Of a stretch of 64,000 nucleotides of DNA, positions 8,708-18,941 are shown piece by piece. A program made the translations under genes and the position numbers. The number at the start of each line of letters is the position of its first letter. Position 1 is the stretch's first letter. Source of the stretch: CAVVAE01 sp963746185 (GTDB lineage Bacteria; Actinomycetota; Actinomycetes; Propionibacteriales; Nocardioidaceae); assembly GCA_963746185.1 (NCBI GenBank), contig CAVVAE010000004.1, positions 930,001 to 994,000 of the forward strand. The letters run 5' to 3'. Below the pieces are notes generated by a model, which was given only the letters and a program-made list of their open reading frames with translations, searched no databases and was not told the origin of the DNA.

Positions 8708-9193
8708 ATGGTCGTGCGCAAGACGACGGTGACGGTGCTCGGCTGGCTGCTGGTGATCGTCGGAATCGCGGCGCTCGTGCTCCCCGGACCCGGCCTGCTG
8801 CTCCTGCTCGCCGGCCTGATCGTGTTGTCCCAGGAGTACGAGTGGGCCGAGCGTCGCGTCGAGCCCGTCAAAGAGAAGGCCTTCGAGGTCGCCAAGCTTG
8901 GCGTTTCGACGTACCCCCGGATCATTCTCAGCGGGCTGTCGGCGTGCGCGGTGCTGGCGGCCGGGGTCTTCTGGTGGATCGCACCAGACATTCCCGAGAT
9001 CGGACCGATCGGGCCGGAGCTGCCGTTCGGTGGTTGGGCGACCGGAAGCAGCATCATCTTGTCGGGATTCGTCGCGCTGGGCCTGCTCATCTACAGCATC
9101 AAGCGCTTCCGCGGGGACGCGCTGGCAGATCGCCGTGCCGCCCGTAACCCCTCCAGCAGCTCGCGCGCCTCCTCCTCGTCTTCCACCTCCTGA
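8708..9193 (+). CDS. PGPGW-type (TIGR02611-like) membrane protein
   Basis: A 161-residue membrane protein of unknown function. Two hydrophobic stretches near the N terminus flank the motif LVLPGPGLLLLLAGL, followed by an amphipathic segment (SQEYEWAERRVEPVKEK) typical of this family. Two further membrane segments follow at about 78-97 and 118-138, with a Ser-rich tail. The ATG at 8708 is chosen because AGGGG lies 12 nt upstream and the family begins here; an upstream in-frame extension has no family features. It is divergent from ppdK. Confidence 0.7.
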   Translation: MVVRKTTVTVLGWLLVIVGIAALVLPGPGLLLLLAGLIVLSQEYEWAERRVEPVKEKAFEVAKLGVSTYPRIILSGLSACAVLAAGVFWWIAPDIPEIGPIGPELPFGGWATGSSIILSGFVALGLLIYSIKRFRGDALADRRAARNPSSSSRASSSSSTS

Positions 9194-9255
9194 CCCCTCC
9201 ACCAGCGCCGCCGGGCCGAACGGTGTGGACCGTCACGAGACCCTAGGCTGTGGAC

Positions 9256-10646
<1,391 letters not shown>

Positions 10647-10650
<4 letters not shown>

Positions 10651-12638
10651 CGACGAGCACGCTGTCCGGGTCGCGCTGCAACGGCAGGCACGCCAGCCGG
10701 CAGGAAGGGTACGGCGTCCGGTGGCGTGTGGAACATCCACAGCGCCATCGATCGGTAGGCCTTCCAGTCATACATCAGTGCACGCATCGAGGCGACGACC
10801 ATCTCACCTGACCGCGACGGCGCCTGCTGCATCAACATCCTGACCGCCGGGCCTTGCGGCAGTTCGAGCTGGACCAGTGCGGCTAGCGGGAGTTCGGACT
10901 CGTACGGGAAGCGAATGGCGGCGCCTCCCACCGAGATGTCCAGGAGCTCGACGGGCACGCCGTTGACCGAGGCCGGCGTGGCGAGCTTGGTCCGGGGTGC
11001 AACCCGACGAGACGTGGCGTACTCCGCGGCGCGAATCCGGTGCGCACCGAGGAGCAGAACCCCTGCGGCCAGCAGCGGCCACACGCCTGCGGCGATCGTC
11101 GATGACAAGTCGGCGCGCCAGGGCACGAGGTGGAGCACGCCAGCGACCGCGTAGACCAAAACGACGGAGACGAGCACAGTCAGTCCCCAAAGGATGCGAG
11201 GGACCTGCCCACGTCGCCGCAGGTGCGAGGCGCCCTTCGGCACAACCTCGAACTCGAGTGGTCGTCGGGCGACCAACCAGCGAAGGCAGGCGATTCCCAC
11301 GGGCACCCGGAGGATCCGCAGCGCCAGCGCCGTACGCCACTGAATCTGACGACGCACCAACAACTTGAGACCAGCGAGACGGATCGCCATCATGGCCGTG
11401 AACGCGAGGGCCAACGTAGCCGGGTCGGCGGTCGACGTGTGGGCTCCCGACAGCAGCACCACGATCGGAATCAGAAAAGCCACCAGGGTCGCAACTCCCT
11501 CCACCCACCACAGGGTGTGTGACAGGTAAGCCCGGAAGCTGCGCCAGCTCATCCATCGCTTGGCAGCGAGAATCCCTTCCGTCGTGAGGATCTGGGTAGC
11601 ACCAAGACCGCGGCGACGTCGTTGGAGCAGGTACTGGTCGGGCGTGGAAGGAGCGAGGCCCACCGCCAACGTCTGGTGGTGGTAGACCGTCTTCCACCCG
11701 GCACGGATGAGCTTCAGTCCGGTGTGCATGTCTTCGGTGATGGTCTCGGTGGCCACGCCGCCGACTTGACGCAACGCCGAAACGCGCAGCAGTGACGTTG
11801 ATCCGCACCACAGCGGAGCTCCCCCGGCGTGGAAGAGAGCCGGCATCTGCACGGTGTAGAAGAGTCCTTGTTCGCCGCTGAGGCCGTCATCGTCAAACGC
11901 ACCCCCGTTGTAGAACGCTTGCGGCGCCTGGACGAGGGCAACCTCTGGGTCTGCGAACCAGACCAACGTCGTACTCAGGAACGACGGGAGCGGCACGTGA
12001 TCACAGTCGAGCACCGCGACGATGTCGATGGCGTCAGCTCCGGCTGCCTCCTCGGCGGCCATCAGCGCAAGGGCGTGATTGAGGTTGCCAGCCTTCGCAG
12101 CCTCGTGAACCGGACGAGACACATAGCGCGCGCCCATGGCGGCGCACAGCTCGGCCAGCCAGTTGCGGTCTCCGTCGTCGAGCACCCACGTCTCATGCGC
12201 CGGTTGCAGCGCGCACGAAGCGGCGATGGTCGGCGCGATGATCTCCGCCGGCTCGTTGTACGTCGGAATGAGGACCGCGACCCGCTGACCGTGCGGAGCC
12301 TGCGTGACCGGCACCGGCGCGCCGGGACTGTCGATGTTCCACAGGCTCACCGTCCTGACCGCGAGGCCAATCACGGGGAACGCTTCGAAGGTCACCAGCA
12401 GGTAGGCGAACACCCGGTCGCTGGTGTCATCAGGGAACGTGAAACCGATGCGCCAGCCGAGGTAGGCGATGAGCGCCGTGATCGCAGCCAGCCCACCGAG
12501 ATGGGCTAGTCTCCGCGACCACGTGCCTTCGGCGCCGGGCGACCCCAGCTGCCCGGCCCATGCGGCAACGCCGGTCTGCCGGACCACTGGACGAGGAGTC
12601 GTCTCCTCGGCCAGCGACACGGTGTCCACGTGCGCCAC
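10647..12638 (-). CDS. Cellulose-synthase-like GT2 glycosyltransferase with PilZ domain
   Basis: A 663-residue processive polysaccharide synthase. N-terminal membrane helices (about 45-100) precede the GT2 domain: PTYNEP, DDGDR, VAVLDCDHVPLPSF and ITEDMH, the catalytic TED. C-terminal helices and then a PilZ domain follow, with RRVAPR and DISVGGAA, the arginine and D-x-S-x-x-G elements that bind cyclic di-GMP. The expected QxxRW motif reads QRRRRG, so Trp is absent. The start is GTG 12638, preceded by AGGAGG at 5 nt. No cellulase or BcsB-like gene is adjacent. It probably makes a beta-glucan-type exopolysaccharide under c-di-GMP control; the product is not determinable here. Confidence 0.85.
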
Positions 12639-12809
12639 ATCGCCTCCTGGTGGGGAAGGGGCTGCGCCGCGCGACGAACAATCGCAGGCGTGCCCGGCCC
12701 CGACTCAAGGATCTGACGCTGAGTGCTGGGTTCGCTACTGATTGTGACGATTTAGAGCCGTTCGGCCATGGAAGTAGGCCGTTCGGAGGACGCAGTTCGG
12801 GTGGCGCGT

Positions 12810-12962
12810 TCAGCCGACCCAGGCGAGCAGCGCGAGTTCGCCGAAGAAGAGGTAGACCAGCGCCAGGCTGCGGTTGACCATCACGGCCGAACCGTTGTCC
12901 ATGGCCAGGGTCGAGTGCCAGATGTAACCACCACCGAACAACATCACCAAAGCCATGAGCAT
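12810..12962 (-). CDS. Small hydrophobic protein, 50 residues
   Basis: A short membrane protein of unknown function. Two hydrophobic segments (about 1-15 and 30-50) are joined by a polar loop containing HSTLAMDNGS. The ATG at 12962 is preceded by GGAGGGG with 6 nt spacing, an excellent ribosome site, so I prefer it to the upstream GTG at 13001. It stands alone between the glycosyltransferase and the VOC-family gene, on the same strand. Not recognised as any named family. Confidence 0.6.
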   Translation of the reverse strand: MLMALVMLFGGGYIWHSTLAMDNGSAVMVNRSLALVYLFFGELALLAWVG

Positions 12963-13071
12963 GGCGGTCCCCTCCCAGCTGCGTTGTTTAGAGTTTGCCA
13001 CCGCGACAAGCCGACCGAAAGACCATAGATGCGACCAGCCGGTTGCACTCCGTCATGTTCTGAGCAGTGCG

Positions 13072-13494
13072 TTACAGAGCGGTCGCTATCGGTTCATTCG
13101 GAGGGGTCTCGGCGCCCTCCATCCACTGCACGAGCTGGATCACGACCCCGTTCGGGTCGGTCACTTGGAAGTAGCGTTCTCCCCATTCTTCGGTCTCGAT
13201 CGGTGTCGTGATGGCGACCCCTTCGGCCTGCACGCGAACGTATTCAGCATCGATGTCGTCGACCACGAACGCGATCAGCAGGCCGTCGGCGACGTGGCCG
13301 GCCAAGGCAGCCGGCTTGAAGGTCGGCAACCCCGTGTGCAAGTAGATGAGGTTGAAACCGACGTCGGGGCGCGACAGTGAGACAAAGCCGTCCGCAGCCA
13401 TGTCCACCGTGAACCCGAAATGGCGTTGAGCGAAGGCCGCCGACGCGTCGACGTCGGGCACGTTCAGCGAAATAGCTGAGGCGGTGACCTGCAT
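13072..13494 (-). CDS. VOC/glyoxalase-family protein
   Basis: A 140-residue vicinal-oxygen-chelate fold protein. It begins ASAISLNVPDVDASAAFAQRHFGF, the classic first beta-alpha-beta unit, and ends YFQVTDPNGVVIQLVQW, the second metal-ligand Glu region being replaced here by Gln (IQLVQW). Such proteins include resistance, lyase and dioxygenase types, and the substrate cannot be predicted. The ATG at 13494 has AAGGAA 7 nt upstream and removes a spurious 54-residue extension. It lies 62 bp after the VC0807-like gene on the same strand and may be the last gene of the tetR operon. Confidence 0.8.
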   Translation of the reverse strand: MQVTASAISLNVPDVDASAAFAQRHFGFTVDMAADGFVSLSRPDVGFNLIYLHTGLPTFKPAALAGHVADGLLIAFVVDDIDAEYVRVQAEGVAITTPIETEEWGERYFQVTDPNGVVIQLVQWMEGAETPPNEPIATAL

Positions 13495-13556
13495 GGCGGT
13501 TCCTTTCGATCGGGACTCCGTACGTCGTACGGCGAAGGGGAACAACGTGCCGCACC

Positions 13557-14258
13557 TCAGACATGGTTCCCCGCTGGTTGATAGATCGCCGAGTCGCGGT
13601 TGTGGATGCCCGCAGCGATGTAGTAGACGTTCGTGACCACGATCAGCACCGCACACGTGGCGATGTAGAGCGTGGTGTTGAGTGCCGGGACCGAGTCGGG
13701 CGGCAGCGTGTAGGCCATCGCGACGCGGAGGGCGGCATCAAGCAGGGTGCCGATGCCCCACAGCACGCTCGAGACTTGCCAGATCCGGCGGAAAGCCGGT
13801 GAGCGGTCCCACAGTTCGTCCCACCGCCACGGCCAGTGGAACCGGCCCTCCAGAAGAGGGCGGGTAAGCACGTACGACAAGGGTCGTTCGGCCCACAGGC
13901 TGGCGATGAACCAGATTCCTGAGACACCCGTCAGCAACGCCCCTTTCGCCATCATGAACTGCGGACTGCCGGCCAGCAACGAAACACCGACGGCCCCCAC
14001 CATCATGGTGGTCGCAAAGGTCGAGATGCCGTCCAGCTGACGGCGGCGGACGAACTGGAGCAGCGACGAAACGGCCGACAGCAAGGTGCTGATGAGCAGC
14101 GCCAGATAGACGCTCACGCCGTAAGCGCGCAACACGTAATAGGCAGCCACCGGCGCTCCGAAGTCGACCGCCACGCGAACTGCGAGAACAACCCAGCTGC
14201 GGAGGCTACGCGTTGGCGCGGTCTTCGGGTCTGCGGGATCCGTTTGCACACTCGTCAC
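13557..14258 (-). CDS. VC0807-family integral membrane protein
   Basis: A 233-residue protein with five or six predicted membrane segments, matching the VC0807 family (intracellular septation protein A-like, unknown function). A conserved-looking cytoplasmic segment contains RRRQLDGISTFA and RPLLEGRFHW. Its GTG start at 14258 overlaps the tetR stop (GTGA), so the two are almost certainly cotranscribed and translationally coupled, making this the probable main target of the TetR regulator. Confidence 0.75.
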   Translation of the reverse strand: MTSVQTDPADPKTAPTRSLRSWVVLAVRVAVDFGAPVAAYYVLRAYGVSVYLALLISTLLSAVSSLLQFVRRRQLDGISTFATTMMVGAVGVSLLAGSPQFMMAKGALLTGVSGIWFIASLWAERPLSYVLTRPLLEGRFHWPWRWDELWDRSPAFRRIWQVSSVLWGIGTLLDAALRVAMAYTLPPDSVPALNTTLYIATCAVLIVVTNVYYIAAGIHNRDSAIYQPAGNHV

Positions 14259-14866
14259 GATGCGCTCCGTCGGGTGGCAAGCTCAAACGTCGTCACCAAC
14301 TCACGGCCGTACGCGGCACAGTCGAGGTCTGGGGTCGCCTCGAGGAGAAACGGGAGACCCTCGACGGCACGCTGAATCGTCGTACCCATCACCCGTGCAT
14401 CGAAGTCGCGAAACTCACCGTCGGCCTGGCCCTTCAACAAGATCCGCTCCACGTGTCCGACCACCGTGGCGTCGGTCTCCGCGTCGTAGTTCAGCGCACC
14501 GGCCAGCAAGATGCCCATCAGCGCCTTCATCTGGACGCGGTGGGTGGAGATGAACTCCACGGTCCCCTCGATGTAGGTGCGGAGCATGCCCGCTGCGGTC
14601 GTCTCCGCGCGGATGCGCTGCTCCATGAACCGCCCGATCGACGTCATCACGTCGTCGGCGACGGCCGCGATCAGGTCTTCCTTGCCCTCGAAGTGGTAGG
14701 AGATCAACCTGGTGCTCGACAGCCCCGCCTGCTCGGCGATCCGCGCGAACGATGCTTGGCCGTACCCGGCCTCGGCGATCACCTCGATGGTCGCGGACAC
14801 GATCTGCCCTCGCCGAGCGGTGGCCGTCACCGATCGGAGCGGTGAATCCGTCTCTGTTACTTGCAC
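14255..14866 (-). CDS. TetR-family transcriptional regulator
   Basis: A 203-residue repressor. The N-terminal helix-turn-helix (about 15-62) reads GQIVSATIEVIAEAGYGQAS and ISYHFEGKEDLIAAV, a textbook TetR domain; the rest is an all-helical ligand domain. The start is GTG 14866, which overlaps a candidate operator (14856-14893). It is first in an operon with the VC0807 membrane protein, so it probably represses its own operon. The ligand is unknown. Confidence 0.88.
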   Translation of the reverse strand: MQVTETDSPLRSVTATARRGQIVSATIEVIAEAGYGQASFARIAEQAGLSSTRLISYHFEGKEDLIAAVADDVMTSIGRFMEQRIRAETTAAGMLRTYIEGTVEFISTHRVQMKALMGILLAGALNYDAETDATVVGHVERILLKGQADGEFRDFDARVMGTTIQRAVEGLPFLLEATPDLDCAAYGRELVTTFELATRRSAS

Positions 14867-14893
14867 AAGGCAAAATTACGTCAGCCAAGTAAC
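14856..14893. promoter_or_regulatory. Inverted repeat at the tetR start, candidate TetR operator
   Basis: GTTACTTG (14856-14863) and CAAGTAAC (14886-14893) form a perfect 8-bp inverted repeat with a 22-bp spacer, spanning the tetR start codon and upstream DNA. Position and symmetry fit an autoregulatory operator; binding is inferred. Confidence 0.45.
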
Positions 14894-14913
14894 GCAGTCA
14901 AGCTGGGTTATCG

Positions 14914-15621
14914 CTAGGCGATGGAATCCAGTGGGGTCCGGCGGCTCTTAACCCCTTCGACCACCTCGTTGGCCACCTCCCGCAATTTCACGTTGCTGGT
15001 CTGTGACACCCGGGTGAGAAATCCGAAAGCCCGGTCCTCGTCGAGGTCGTAGCGTTCCATCAGGATTCCGGTTGCCTGGCCAATCACGGTTCGTGACGCG
15101 ATCGCCTCGTCCAAGGTCCTGACCGTGCGCGCATACCCCATCACCAGCGCCGCGTGAGAGGCGAAGAGTTCGGCCATCTCGACGCCGTCTTCAAAACCGC
15201 CGACCTGCTTGGAGTACAGGTTCAAGGCGGATCGCGTCTTACCGTCCGCCAGCAGCGAAAGCCCCAGCTGTGAGCCGACTCCGAGCTCGGCGGCCCGGCG
15301 ACCGTACGCCGGCCATCGAACGTCTCGGGCCAGGTCGGAGGCAAAGAGGACTCGCTCGCCCTCAACCGCCGCCTGGTAACACGGGCCTTCGTGCAGCTCG
15401 TACTGCAGCTCATCGATCTCCACGGCGAGCGGATCCGTGGGCGCCAGCGTTCGGAGCCGGCCATCACTCTCGAGAACCGAGATGCTCACGCAGTCGACTC
15501 CGTGAATCGCCTCGAGAGCGCTTTGGGTCAGCGCCGTCAGCGTTTCGTCGACGTCCCTTGCCTGATGCAGATGCCGGGCGAGATCCTCGACGGCATGGCG
15601 AACAGAGGGGTACAGCGTCAT
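14914..15621 (-). CDS. GAF and ANTAR domain regulator
   Basis: A 235-residue regulator. The N-terminal GAF sensor domain occupies about residues 15-155 (DCVSISVLESDGRL, ELHEGPCYQA, LGLSLLADG). The C-terminal ANTAR domain (about 165-225) has IGQATGILMERYDLDEDRAF. ANTAR proteins bind paired hairpins in nascent RNA and prevent termination, so this should act after transcription initiation in response to a signal sensed by GAF. The start at 15621 (MTLYPSV) is preferred; an ATG at 15705 gives a Cys/Arg-rich extension unlike the family. It stands alone. Confidence 0.82.
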   Translation of the reverse strand: MTLYPSVRHAVEDLARHLHQARDVDETLTALTQSALEAIHGVDCVSISVLESDGRLRTLAPTDPLAVEIDELQYELHEGPCYQAAVEGERVLFASDLARDVRWPAYGRRAAELGVGSQLGLSLLADGKTRSALNLYSKQVGGFEDGVEMAELFASHAALVMGYARTVRTLDEAIASRTVIGQATGILMERYDLDEDRAFGFLTRVSQTSNVKLREVANEVVEGVKSRRTPLDSIA

Positions 15622-15796
15622 CTCAGCGACCAGCTTCCTCGCAGGGAGAAGGGCGGGTTCGCTTCGGCCTACGTCGTCACTGTCCGCTCTTTGCCGGCAA
15701 AGCACAACGTAAGTCGCACATCCGCGCCCGAATCAGGCTCCCACCGGTCGGTGCGCCGGCTGCTGGCCATGGCAACGTCGAGAAGCCCCCGGACAT

Positions 15797-15840
15797 GACA
15801 GGGCCCCTGACCCCCTCACAGCAGGGGATCAGGGGCTGTC
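15797..15840 (-). terminator. Strong hairpin downstream of the heme peroxidase gene
   Basis: GACAG/CTGTC and GCCCCTGA/TCAGGGGC arms plus CCCC/GGGG form a long, nearly perfect stem about 64 nt past the peroxidase stop. It lacks a U tract, as is common in high-GC actinobacteria. It would separate the peroxidase from the GAF-ANTAR gene. Confidence 0.5.
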
Positions 15841-15903
15841 TTCTGGACTAACGAAGTGACCCGCTAAAGGTGACGGCCGATCTTTCGCAGATTTCAGGCG
15901 TCG

Positions 15904-17754
15904 TCACGGCCGGCGGCTTCCGCTTCGTTGGCTCGCAGTCATCCATGCTGTGAACGCGTTGTCAGCGTCCCCGATGGCCGCGCTCAATGCCGGGTAGTGC
16001 CGGAGCAACACAGTCTTCATCGTGTTGTCGGCGACCCAGTCCAAACCCTCTCGTGTGTAGACATCTGGTGTGAAATCGGTGGTGAAGAACCTGTCGCTGT
16101 TCAGTCGACGAGACGCCATCAGGATGAAGATCCGGAACGCCGTGTCGCTGAACGCGAAGCCTTCCGGGCGCTGCTCGGCAAACATCCCCACCATCAGGTC
16201 GAGCTTCTCGATGTCTCCGTCGTACAGGTTCGCCATCGTCCGAGCGATCGACGCGTCGTCAGTCAGCTCGGAGAAGTCCCTGGGCGCACGCAGATGGAGC
16301 TGCCTGCGGAACTCGCAGTATCTCGGTACGCCGAGCTCCCGGTGCCTCAAGATGTCGACGGCGGCCAGATCCATCAGCTTCCCATCGGGGCGCTCGAACT
16401 CCTGTAGGAACTTCGGGAAGTTGTGCAGGGTCACCAAGCCGGGATGGATTGTCCCGAACGAGTAGAGCAGGTCGACCATCGGCACCTTGTCGAGCACGCG
16501 AAGGGCGTTCTCCCCCGCCAGGTCTCGCAGGGTGAAGTTCCCGAGCGACGCGTTGTCGTTGTGCCGCCGCATGTGCCAGTCGTCAGGCATCAGCGGATGC
16601 ATCCGGTAGACGGCGGTGAACTCTTCCGTGAGCGAATACGGCACGCCGTAGTCCTGAACCTTCGCACCGGGGATGCCGCTGATGAGCTCACTGGCGCTGA
16701 TCCGGCCGAACCTTCGCTTGATCCGCTCTCCGGCGAGGCCGAACCAGTTCGCGCGCATCGCGGTCACCGTCGTCGGGTGGTTGATGACGGCGGGGGTCCA
16801 TTCAACGGTGTGGATCTTGGCAATGAGAGCCGCGACTACCAGCCGCGCCCGCTGGAAGATCCGCTCGTCACTCCAGTCCGGATAGGCCGCACGCAACCGG
16901 TCGCAGACCGCGTTGTGCTCGAGGGTGAACACGGTTTGCAGGATGAGCAAGCCGATCCAGAAGCCCGGTTCCGTCGTAGGACTGCCGTCCTGACCAGGCG
17001 GGATCGGCAGGGTTCCGTCGGCGTTGACGTGCAGCTTGCCGTCCGTCCCGGTGCGAACGAACTTCTGGTACTCCGCCGACGTGCCGTATATCTGCGAGGC
17101 GTCCCACCAGTGCGTGCACGTGTTGACGAAGGTCGGCGTCGAGCCTTGCGCATCGGCGGGGCGGGTCGGGTCGTCCATCGTGCGGGGGACCTTCATCGGT
17201 GACTGGCCCCAGTCGTCGTCCGGCGCGAGCTCGATCTCCCACGGGTTGTCGGTGGGGCTGGTGCCGTGGCTGAACCAGTCGCGGATCATGAACTGAAGCC
17301 ACGCGGCCAGCATTGCGTTGGCGGACTCTGCCTCGATGATGCGGGTTCGCGTCATCAGCGCCCGGCTGACCTCGCGCGGGCTGGGGTGCATCATCTCCTC
17401 TCGCGACTCCGTCGTCACGGCTTCGAGCGGGATGTTGCGGCCGAAGCGCGCGCCAGCCATGCCGCTGCGGGGCTTCTCGAGATCGTTGTAGCTGCCGTCG
17501 ACTGTTCTGTTCGAGCGGTGCTCGTCTCGGGGAGGATCAATCGGTGCCGGTTCGGTGGTAGGCACAACTCCGGTGTCGTGCAAGTTGTCGCGACGAAGTG
17601 TGTCGCGCAGGAACACCAGCACGAGAAGGCCCTTCGGCTTCCAGAGCTTGTCCCAGCCAACTTTGGTATCGACGCCTTCGGCCCAGTCTCTCGCCGTCCG
17701 CCAGAAGAAGCCGTCGTGGAAACCGCGAGACTCATCGGCCCGCTCTCGACTCAT
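15904..17754 (-). CDS. Heme peroxidase family protein (animal peroxidase / alpha-dioxygenase-like)
   Basis: A 616-residue protein of the animal heme-peroxidase superfamily. Diagnostic motifs are WWDASQIYG in the first half, TLEHNAVCDRL, AKIHTVEWTPAVI and FGTIHPGLVTLHNFP, which include the candidate heme-ligand histidines. The WWD(A/G)SQIYG motif and overall length are shared with fatty-acid alpha-dioxygenases and bacterial peroxicins, so oxygenation of a lipid is a plausible role. There is no signal peptide. The ATG at 17754 has GAGGGGGT 6 nt upstream, and the long upstream open frame is an artefact of base composition. It is divergent from the cupin gene. Confidence 0.8.
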   Translation of the reverse strand: MSRERADESRGFHDGFFWRTARDWAEGVDTKVGWDKLWKPKGLLVLVFLRDTLRRDNLHDTGVVPTTEPAPIDPPRDEHRSNRTVDGSYNDLEKPRSGMAGARFGRNIPLEAVTTESREEMMHPSPREVSRALMTRTRIIEAESANAMLAAWLQFMIRDWFSHGTSPTDNPWEIELAPDDDWGQSPMKVPRTMDDPTRPADAQGSTPTFVNTCTHWWDASQIYGTSAEYQKFVRTGTDGKLHVNADGTLPIPPGQDGSPTTEPGFWIGLLILQTVFTLEHNAVCDRLRAAYPDWSDERIFQRARLVVAALIAKIHTVEWTPAVINHPTTVTAMRANWFGLAGERIKRRFGRISASELISGIPGAKVQDYGVPYSLTEEFTAVYRMHPLMPDDWHMRRHNDNASLGNFTLRDLAGENALRVLDKVPMVDLLYSFGTIHPGLVTLHNFPKFLQEFERPDGKLMDLAAVDILRHRELGVPRYCEFRRQLHLRAPRDFSELTDDASIARTMANLYDGDIEKLDLMVGMFAEQRPEGFAFSDTAFRIFILMASRRLNSDRFFTTDFTPDVYTREGLDWVADNTMKTVLLRHYPALSAAIGDADNAFTAWMTASQRSGSRRP

Positions 17755-17913
17755 CGAGCACCCCCTCAACCTGGCGCAACGAGTGTGCCTGCGCCGCCAG
17801 TCGCTGTAAAGATGCAGTTCCGATGCGACCATTGGCGACTTCGCCGCCGCTGGTCGAGACTGGGCGGCGAAGCCGGCCGGCGCACCGATAGTCAACAAAC
17901 GAGGAGGCCGCTC

Positions 17914-18405
17914 ATGACCACAGCCGGGAATCCCAAGCTGATCGCACCAGGTGACGGCAAAGTCGTCCGGCTGTTCGGCGTGCGCTTCGACTACAAGGTG
18001 GAGAGCGACGACTCCGGCGGTGCACTCTCGGTCATGGAGGTCGAGATTCCGGCGAAGACGCTGGTGAAGCCGCACACCCATTCGCGAGAGGACGAGTATT
18101 CGCTGATCCTCGAGGGCGCTGTCGGCGTACGCATCGGCGACGACGTGATGGAGGCGACGCCCGGCACCTACCTGGTCAAGCCCCGCGACATCCCGCACGC
18201 CATGTGGAATGCGGGCGACACCCCGGCGAAGGTGGTCGAGATGCTCTCTCCGAGCGGTCTCGAGTCCTACTTCGAGGAGTTGGCGCCGATCCTCGTCCGC
18301 CACGACCCACCGGAGACCTATTACGCGCTCGCGGAGCGCTACGGCATCACCATCGAGAACGACTGGATCGAGGAGCTTGAGCGCACCTACGGCGTCTCGA
18401 TGTGA
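17914..18405 (+). CDS. Cupin-domain protein
   Basis: A 163-residue small beta-barrel protein. Cupin motif 1 is PHTHSREDEYSLILEG with the two His and Glu metal ligands, and motif 2 is KPRDIPHAMWNAG with the third His. The C-terminal 45 residues are helical. GAGGAGG sits 6 nt before the ATG at 17914. Single cupins of this size may be dioxygenases, isomerases or binding proteins. The divergent neighbour is a heme peroxidase, suggesting a linked oxidative pathway, but this is inference. Confidence 0.85.
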   Translation: MTTAGNPKLIAPGDGKVVRLFGVRFDYKVESDDSGGALSVMEVEIPAKTLVKPHTHSREDEYSLILEGAVGVRIGDDVMEATPGTYLVKPRDIPHAMWNAGDTPAKVVEMLSPSGLESYFEELAPILVRHDPPETYYALAERYGITIENDWIEELERTYGVSM

Positions 18406-18488
18406 CGATGGTCTGAGCAAGGGGAACCGCACGGCGGCTCATCGCGTCACACTGGCATCGAGTCATATCGCCACATGAGGGGTAAACC

Positions 18489-18941
18489 ATGGCCGTCTTG
18501 CTGAGTTCTCGAAGGCTGCGCGGCCTGCTGCTGGCCATGATCCTGCTCGTGTTCATCCCTTGGCCGGGGAGCACCGCATCTGCCGATTGCGCCGCGCCTT
18601 ATCTGCAGATCGCTGACAGCGAAGACAAGCCTGTGGTGGTGCAAGGCACCACGATCAGCGTACAAGGCAGGGCATTCGTCGTCGGCTGCGACGACATGGG
18701 CGACTCTGGAGGATGCTCTGGCGACCGCGAGGAGGAAGTGCCGATCAAGAACGTGGAACTGTCCCTCCGCCAAGGCACGCAGCGATGGGACTTCTCGACC
18801 GAGGACGCCGGAGTCGCCGCGGACAGCAAGCTCGGACAGATCAACTGGGATCTCCAGGTCCCGCCCCAGGCCAAGCCGGGACGTGCGACGCTCGTCGCAG
18901 GTGACGCTCGACTCGCGGTGACGGTGCAGTCAGCGAAGTAG
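18489..18941 (+). CDS. Secreted protein of unknown function
   Basis: A 150-residue exported protein. The signal peptide (about 1-32) ends near STASADC, so cleavage could be by signal peptidase I at ASA; the following Cys is not in a convincing lipobox. The mature part has a beta-rich Ig-like look (KPVVVQGTTISVQGRAFVVGCDD, VELSLRQG, WDLQVPPQAKPGRATLVAGD), with a small Cys-rich insert (GGCSGDREEE). Its stop overlaps the convergent ROK kinase stop by 12 bp. No specific family recognised. Confidence 0.6.
   Translation: MAVLLSSRRLRGLLLAMILLVFIPWPGSTASADCAAPYLQIADSEDKPVVVQGTTISVQGRAFVVGCDDMGDSGGCSGDREEEVPIKNVELSLRQGTQRWDFSTEDAGVAADSKLGQINWDLQVPPQAKPGRATLVAGDARLAVTVQSAK

Noticed and set aside
17755..18432. 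N-terminal extension of the heme peroxidase across the cupin gene
   Set aside because: It is antisense to the cupin, and a good ribosome site supports the start at 17754.
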